A stretch of 46,881 nt of DNA, from positions 1-46,881 of the forward strand of contig DAOTWP010000284.1 in the NCBI GenBank assembly GCA_034435675.1. Reading direction: 5' to 3'. The notes under the pieces are model-generated. The model was not told where the DNA came from and did no database searches. It was given only the letters and a program-made list of their open reading frames with translations. The stretch comes from DAOTWP01 sp034435675 (GTDB lineage Bacteria > Chloroflexota > Anaerolineae > Aggregatilineales > Phototrophicaceae). Positions 44,275-46,881 of this stretch are shown piece by piece. The position numbers were made by a program, and so were the translations under genes. The number at the start of each line of letters is the position of its first letter. Positions within the stretch are counted from its first letter, which is position 1.

Positions 44275-44299
44275 ACACCGACAACTTCTATGCAAGAAT
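44271..44299 (+). promoter_or_regulatory. Promoter of tRNA-Arg
   Basis: TTGAAC (44271-44276), a 17-bp spacer and AAGAAT (44294-44299), 25 bp before the tRNA. The -35 box overlaps the final stop codon of the XRE frame. Confidence 0.45.
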
Positions 44300-44323
44300 A
44301 GCGTTCGAAAGTATCTGCGATTG

Positions 44324-44397
44324 GCGGCTGTAGCTCAGGGGACAAGAGCTGGCGCGTCCTAAGCGCAAGGTCATAGGTTCGATTCCTATCAGCCGCA
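44324..44397 (+). tRNA. tRNA-Arg (anticodon CCU)
   Basis: Acceptor GCGGCTG pairs with CAGCCGC (44390-44396), discriminator A at 44397. D stem GCTC/GAGC. Anticodon loop GTCCTAA gives CCU. T arm ATAGG-TTCGATT-CCTAT. The outermost anticodon-stem pair is a G/A mismatch (27-43) and position 32 is G, both uncommon. CCU-tRNA genes are known integration targets of mobile elements, which fits the decayed genes just upstream. Confidence 0.9.
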
Positions 44398-44407
44398 TAT
44401 TTCAGTG

Positions 44408-44437
44408 AGCGACCAGTTACTTAAATGGTCGCTTTTT
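44408..44437 (+). terminator. Rho-independent terminator after tRNA-Arg
   Basis: AGCGACCA (44408-44415), a 10-nt loop, TGGTCGCT (44426-44433), then TTTT. A clear intrinsic terminator 10 bases after the tRNA. Confidence 0.85.
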
Positions 44438-44536
44438 GTTGCTAAGTGCCTCGTGAAAAACGGTACAAAACCCCGCCGACTTCCGCTACAATACCCCGCG
44501 ATTTGTTCTTCATTCTGTTCAGTGAAAGCCTGATCC

Positions 44537-44755
44537 ATGAACGTCGTAATCCCGATCTATCTCGCCCATGGCGCGCTGGGCGTATGGGATGAGGTCATTT
44601 TCCTCAGCATTGCCGCGATTTTTCTGATTGTGATGGCGGTAGCATGGGTCAAAAGTCGCAACACTGATCTTGATCCGGAAGATAGCGAAGTGCCCAACAC
44701 CGAAGCGCCTCAGCCGCAGTCCGCTGCTCCCTCTGAACGCTTCAAACTGGATTAG
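44537..44755 (+). CDS. Small single-helix membrane protein
   Basis: A 72-aa protein with a hydrophobic segment at residues ~18-38 (VIFLSIAAIFLIVMAVAW) and an acidic, Pro-rich cytoplasmic tail. ATG at 44537; TACAAT at 44487-44492 may be its -10. It is 10 bases from the start of the CopC-CopD fusion and probably in the same operon. No family recognised; a small accessory subunit of a copper or respiratory membrane complex is possible. Confidence 0.65.
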   Translation: MNVVIPIYLAHGALGVWDEVIFLSIAAIFLIVMAVAWVKSRNTDLDPEDSEVPNTEAPQPQSAAPSERFKLD

Positions 44756-44765
44756 CATCGTTCCT

Positions 44766-46881
44766 ATGACCCACAAACGATTCTTGCTGCTGCTGCTCGT
44801 TGGGCTGCTGTTCAGTACCGGTGTGCCGGTGCAGGCGCATGGCTATATCGTCCGTGCTGTGCCGCAGGATCGTGCGGTGCTGGCGCGTGTGCCGCCGCGC
44901 GTGCAGTACTGGTTCAGCGAAACTCTGGAAGCGCGGTTTAGCAGTGTGCGGGTACGTGACCAGCACGGCACATTCGTTGCCGAGGGTGGGGTTGATCCCG
45001 AAAACAACACGCTGATGACCGCGCGCCTGTCGCAGGATCTGCCCGACGGCGCTTATATTGTTGAAATGCGGGTAGCATTCGCCAGCGATGGACACGTCAT
45101 CACCGAAACGCGCGTGTTCTTTGTCGGGCAGGAGGTCGGCGGCGTAAGCAGCAGCGGGGGCAGCACGGAAGCAGTCGCGCTGGAGGTGCTGTGGCGCGCA
45201 GTGCTGTATGCTAGCACAAGTCTGCTGTTGGGGGTGTTTGTGCTGTATTCGCTCGTGTTAGTGCCCGCGTGGGGCAGTCGCCAGTATCCTGCCGGGCTGC
45301 TGCCGCCGCGTGTAATGCTGCGGCTTAACCGCATCGTCTGGGGTGCGCTGCTGCTGGCGTTTACGACGAATCTGCTGGCACTGATTCAGCAAACAATGCA
45401 GGTGTTCAGCGTGGACGCAGTTAATGCCGTAACACAGGGATTATGGCAGGTGGTGCGCACGGGGTCGCGTTTTGGTGATGTGTGGAACGCCCGAATGCTG
45501 CTGCTGGGACTGATGGCAGCGCTGCATGCAGGCAGCCTGTACTTCCGGCAGGAACAGCCGCGTGCTGTGCGCGCTTTCTGGGTGGCGAATCTGTGGCTGG
45601 GGCTGCTGGTGATCGGTGCATCCAGCGTTGCAAGTCATGCGGCGGGATCGCCGGTGCTGCCTTGGGCGGGCGTGTTTGTCAACTGGGCGCACGCGCTCGC
45701 TGTGGGTTTCTGGATCGGCGGGTTGGCGACGTTCGTGCTGGTGCTGCCTGTCGCGCTGCGTCCCTACAGCGGGGATGCCCGGCGGTTAGCCCTGCTGGCG
45801 GCGCTGCGGCGGTTTTCGCGACTGGCGGCGGGGTCGCTGGGGGTCGTGATCGCCAGCGGCATTTACAATGCGTTGAACTGGTATACGATGCCTGCTGACA
45901 TCACCACCTCTTACGGTGGCGCGCAAATCCTGAAAACCGTGTTTGTTATAGCGCTGGTGGGTGTTGGCGCAGTGCATCATGTGGCGCTGCATCCGGAGCG
46001 TTTTGCCCGCTTTGAGGCACTCGGCAGGTGGGCGGGGAATTTTGGGGCAAGTCTGCGTCTGGAAGCCGTGCTGGCGCTCTGTGTGCTGACGGCAGCCGGT
46101 CTGCTGTCTGCCACGCCGCCCCCACAGCCGGAAAGCACTACCGTTGATGCGCCCCGTGCGGCGCAAACTGCCGGTGCGTATACTGTCAATATGACGCTTT
46201 CGCCTGGAGGTCCGGGCATCAACACACTGGACATTGTTATCAGCCGCGACGGGCAGCAAACAGATGGTTTGCTGGTGGACTTCCAGTTCATGAACCCCGC
46301 GCGGGACTGGCGATCTGCGCCGGTGCCGGCAGAAGGTGCAGGCGAAGGGTTGTATGTTATCGTCAGCGATGAAATTGACACCAATGGCACATGGTGGACC
46401 GTGCTTGATGTCCGTGATTCTCAGCAGGCAGCATCCGCGCAGCGTGTCGCCTTCGCATGGGCAATTACCGCTGCGGCGTCCGTCAGTGCTGGGCGTCCGC
46501 CGTCAGTGCTCAATCTAGTGGCGCTGGCAGGTGTCGTGGGCAGTCTGATCGCTGCATTTTATCCACAGCTTCAGGCAGGCTACCGGCGCTTGAATCTGAC
46601 GTCTGCCAGTGCAACGATTGTCCTGATGGCTGCGGTGGGCGCGGTGGTTACGCTGGCGGTGGGTTATGTCTATTTGCAGGACTTGCAGCGCCAATCCGCT
46701 CTGGAGCGCAATCCCCCGCCGCAAATCGTCAACCCGACCCTGCCTGATGCTGCGTCGCTGGCACGCGGGGCAGTTTTGTATACCGAACATTGCGCGGCAT
46801 GGGAACAGTATCCTGACACGCTGCGCGAACTGCGCGAACGCCTGCCGCGCACGCGTGACGAAACGCTGTTTGCCTATACCC
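44766..46881 (+). CDS. CopC-CopD copper-handling fusion protein with a cytochrome-c-like tail (runs off the window)
   Basis: An open frame of 705 codons to the window edge. Signal peptide (~1-24, cleavage before HGY), then a CopC domain with the N-terminal His (HGYIVRAVPQD) and the SDGHVITETRVFFV end strand, which bind copper outside the cell. Next comes a CopD domain of about eight membrane helices (~140-440) for copper transfer across the membrane, an extracellular beta-rich domain (~465-570), two more helices (~580-640), and a tail. The tail begins like a class I cytochrome c (LARGAVLYTEHCAA), but the heme motif CxxCH reads CAAWE. The sequence ends soon after, so the length is unknown. Confidence 0.88.
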   Translation, partial: MTHKRFLLLLLVGLLFSTGVPVQAHGYIVRAVPQDRAVLARVPPRVQYWFSETLEARFSSVRVRDQHGTFVAEGGVDPENNTLMTARLSQDLPDGAYIVEMRVAFASDGHVITETRVFFVGQEVGGVSSSGGSTEAVALEVLWRAVLYASTSLLLGVFVLYSLVLVPAWGSRQYPAGLLPPRVMLRLNRIVWGALLLAFTTNLLALIQQTMQVFSVDAVNAVTQGLWQVVRTGSRFGDVWNARMLLLGLMAALHAGSLYFRQEQPRAVRAFWVANLWLGLLVIGASSVASHAAGSPVLPWAGVFVNWAHALAVGFWIGGLATFVLVLPVALRPYSGDARRLALLAALRRFSRLAAGSLGVVIASGIYNALNWYTMPADITTSYGGAQILKTVFVIALVGVGAVHHVALHPERFARFEALGRWAGNFGASLRLEAVLALCVLTAAGLLSATPPPQPESTTVDAPRAAQTAGAYTVNMTLSPGGPGINTLDIVISRDGQQTDGLLVDFQFMNPARDWRSAPVPAEGAGEGLYVIVSDEIDTNGTWWTVLDVRDSQQAASAQRVAFAWAITAAASVSAGRPPSVLNLVALAGVVGSLIAAFYPQLQAGYRRLNLTSASATIVLMAAVGAVVTLAVGYVYLQDLQRQSALERNPPPQIVNPTLPDAASLARGAVLYTEHCAAWEQYPDTLRELRERLPRTRDETLFAYT

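Overview
This 46.9 kb window reads as chromosomal DNA of a member of the Chloroflexota, most likely an Anaerolineae-like lineage. That placement is an inference from gene content and style: a cdaA-cdaR pair beside a large TPR protein, several response regulators fused to class III nucleotide cyclases, sugar ABC cassettes whose binding proteins have a signal peptide but no lipobox cysteine, and many GTG/TTG starts. No rRNA or marker phylogeny is available here.

Layout. 1-12.7 kb (+ strand) is mainly housekeeping. It opens with a pseudo-receiver/Roadblock-like protein whose C-terminus is a disarmed Y1 (HUH) transposase domain. Then come polA, argF, a 767-aa TPR protein, cdaA and cdaR (c-di-AMP synthesis) and der. 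From 12.8 to 19.8 kb is a signalling block: a REC-GAF-cyclase on the minus strand, lepB, a small zinc-finger protein, a membrane histidine kinase, a single-domain response regulator, a REC-cyclase and a class II aldolase. The kinase, regulator and cyclase probably form one pathway ending in a cyclic nucleotide.

19.9-22.9 kb is an accessory island at tRNA-Glu(UUC). A serine recombinase without its catalytic domain ends inside the tRNA. It is followed by a polymorphic-toxin C-terminal cassette, an AT-rich putative immunity gene and a second truncated toxin stem.

23-31 kb (minus strand) is a xylo-oligosaccharide module under LacI-type control: LacI regulator, binding protein, two permeases, GH3 glycosidase and GH8 exo-oligoxylanase. 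A YifB/ComM ATPase gene separates it from a second sugar module at 33.3-41.9 kb: LacI regulator, binding protein, two permeases, a GH13_18 phosphorylase, and a divergent GH63 glycosidase. This set resembles a glucosylglycerate (or similar alpha-glucoside) uptake and cleavage system. Both LacI genes have well-formed promoters (17-bp spacers) with palindromic operators on or beside them. Neither cassette encodes its ATPase, so a shared one must lie elsewhere.

41.9-46.9 kb holds a DUF4230 protein, a DCC-type thiol oxidoreductase, a small decayed patch just before tRNA-Arg(CCU) (an HNH endonuclease broken by two indels and an XRE regulator cut by an in-frame amber codon), and a small membrane protein followed by a CopC-CopD fusion that runs off the window. 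The CopC-CopD fusion carries a cytochrome-c-like tail with a spoiled heme motif.
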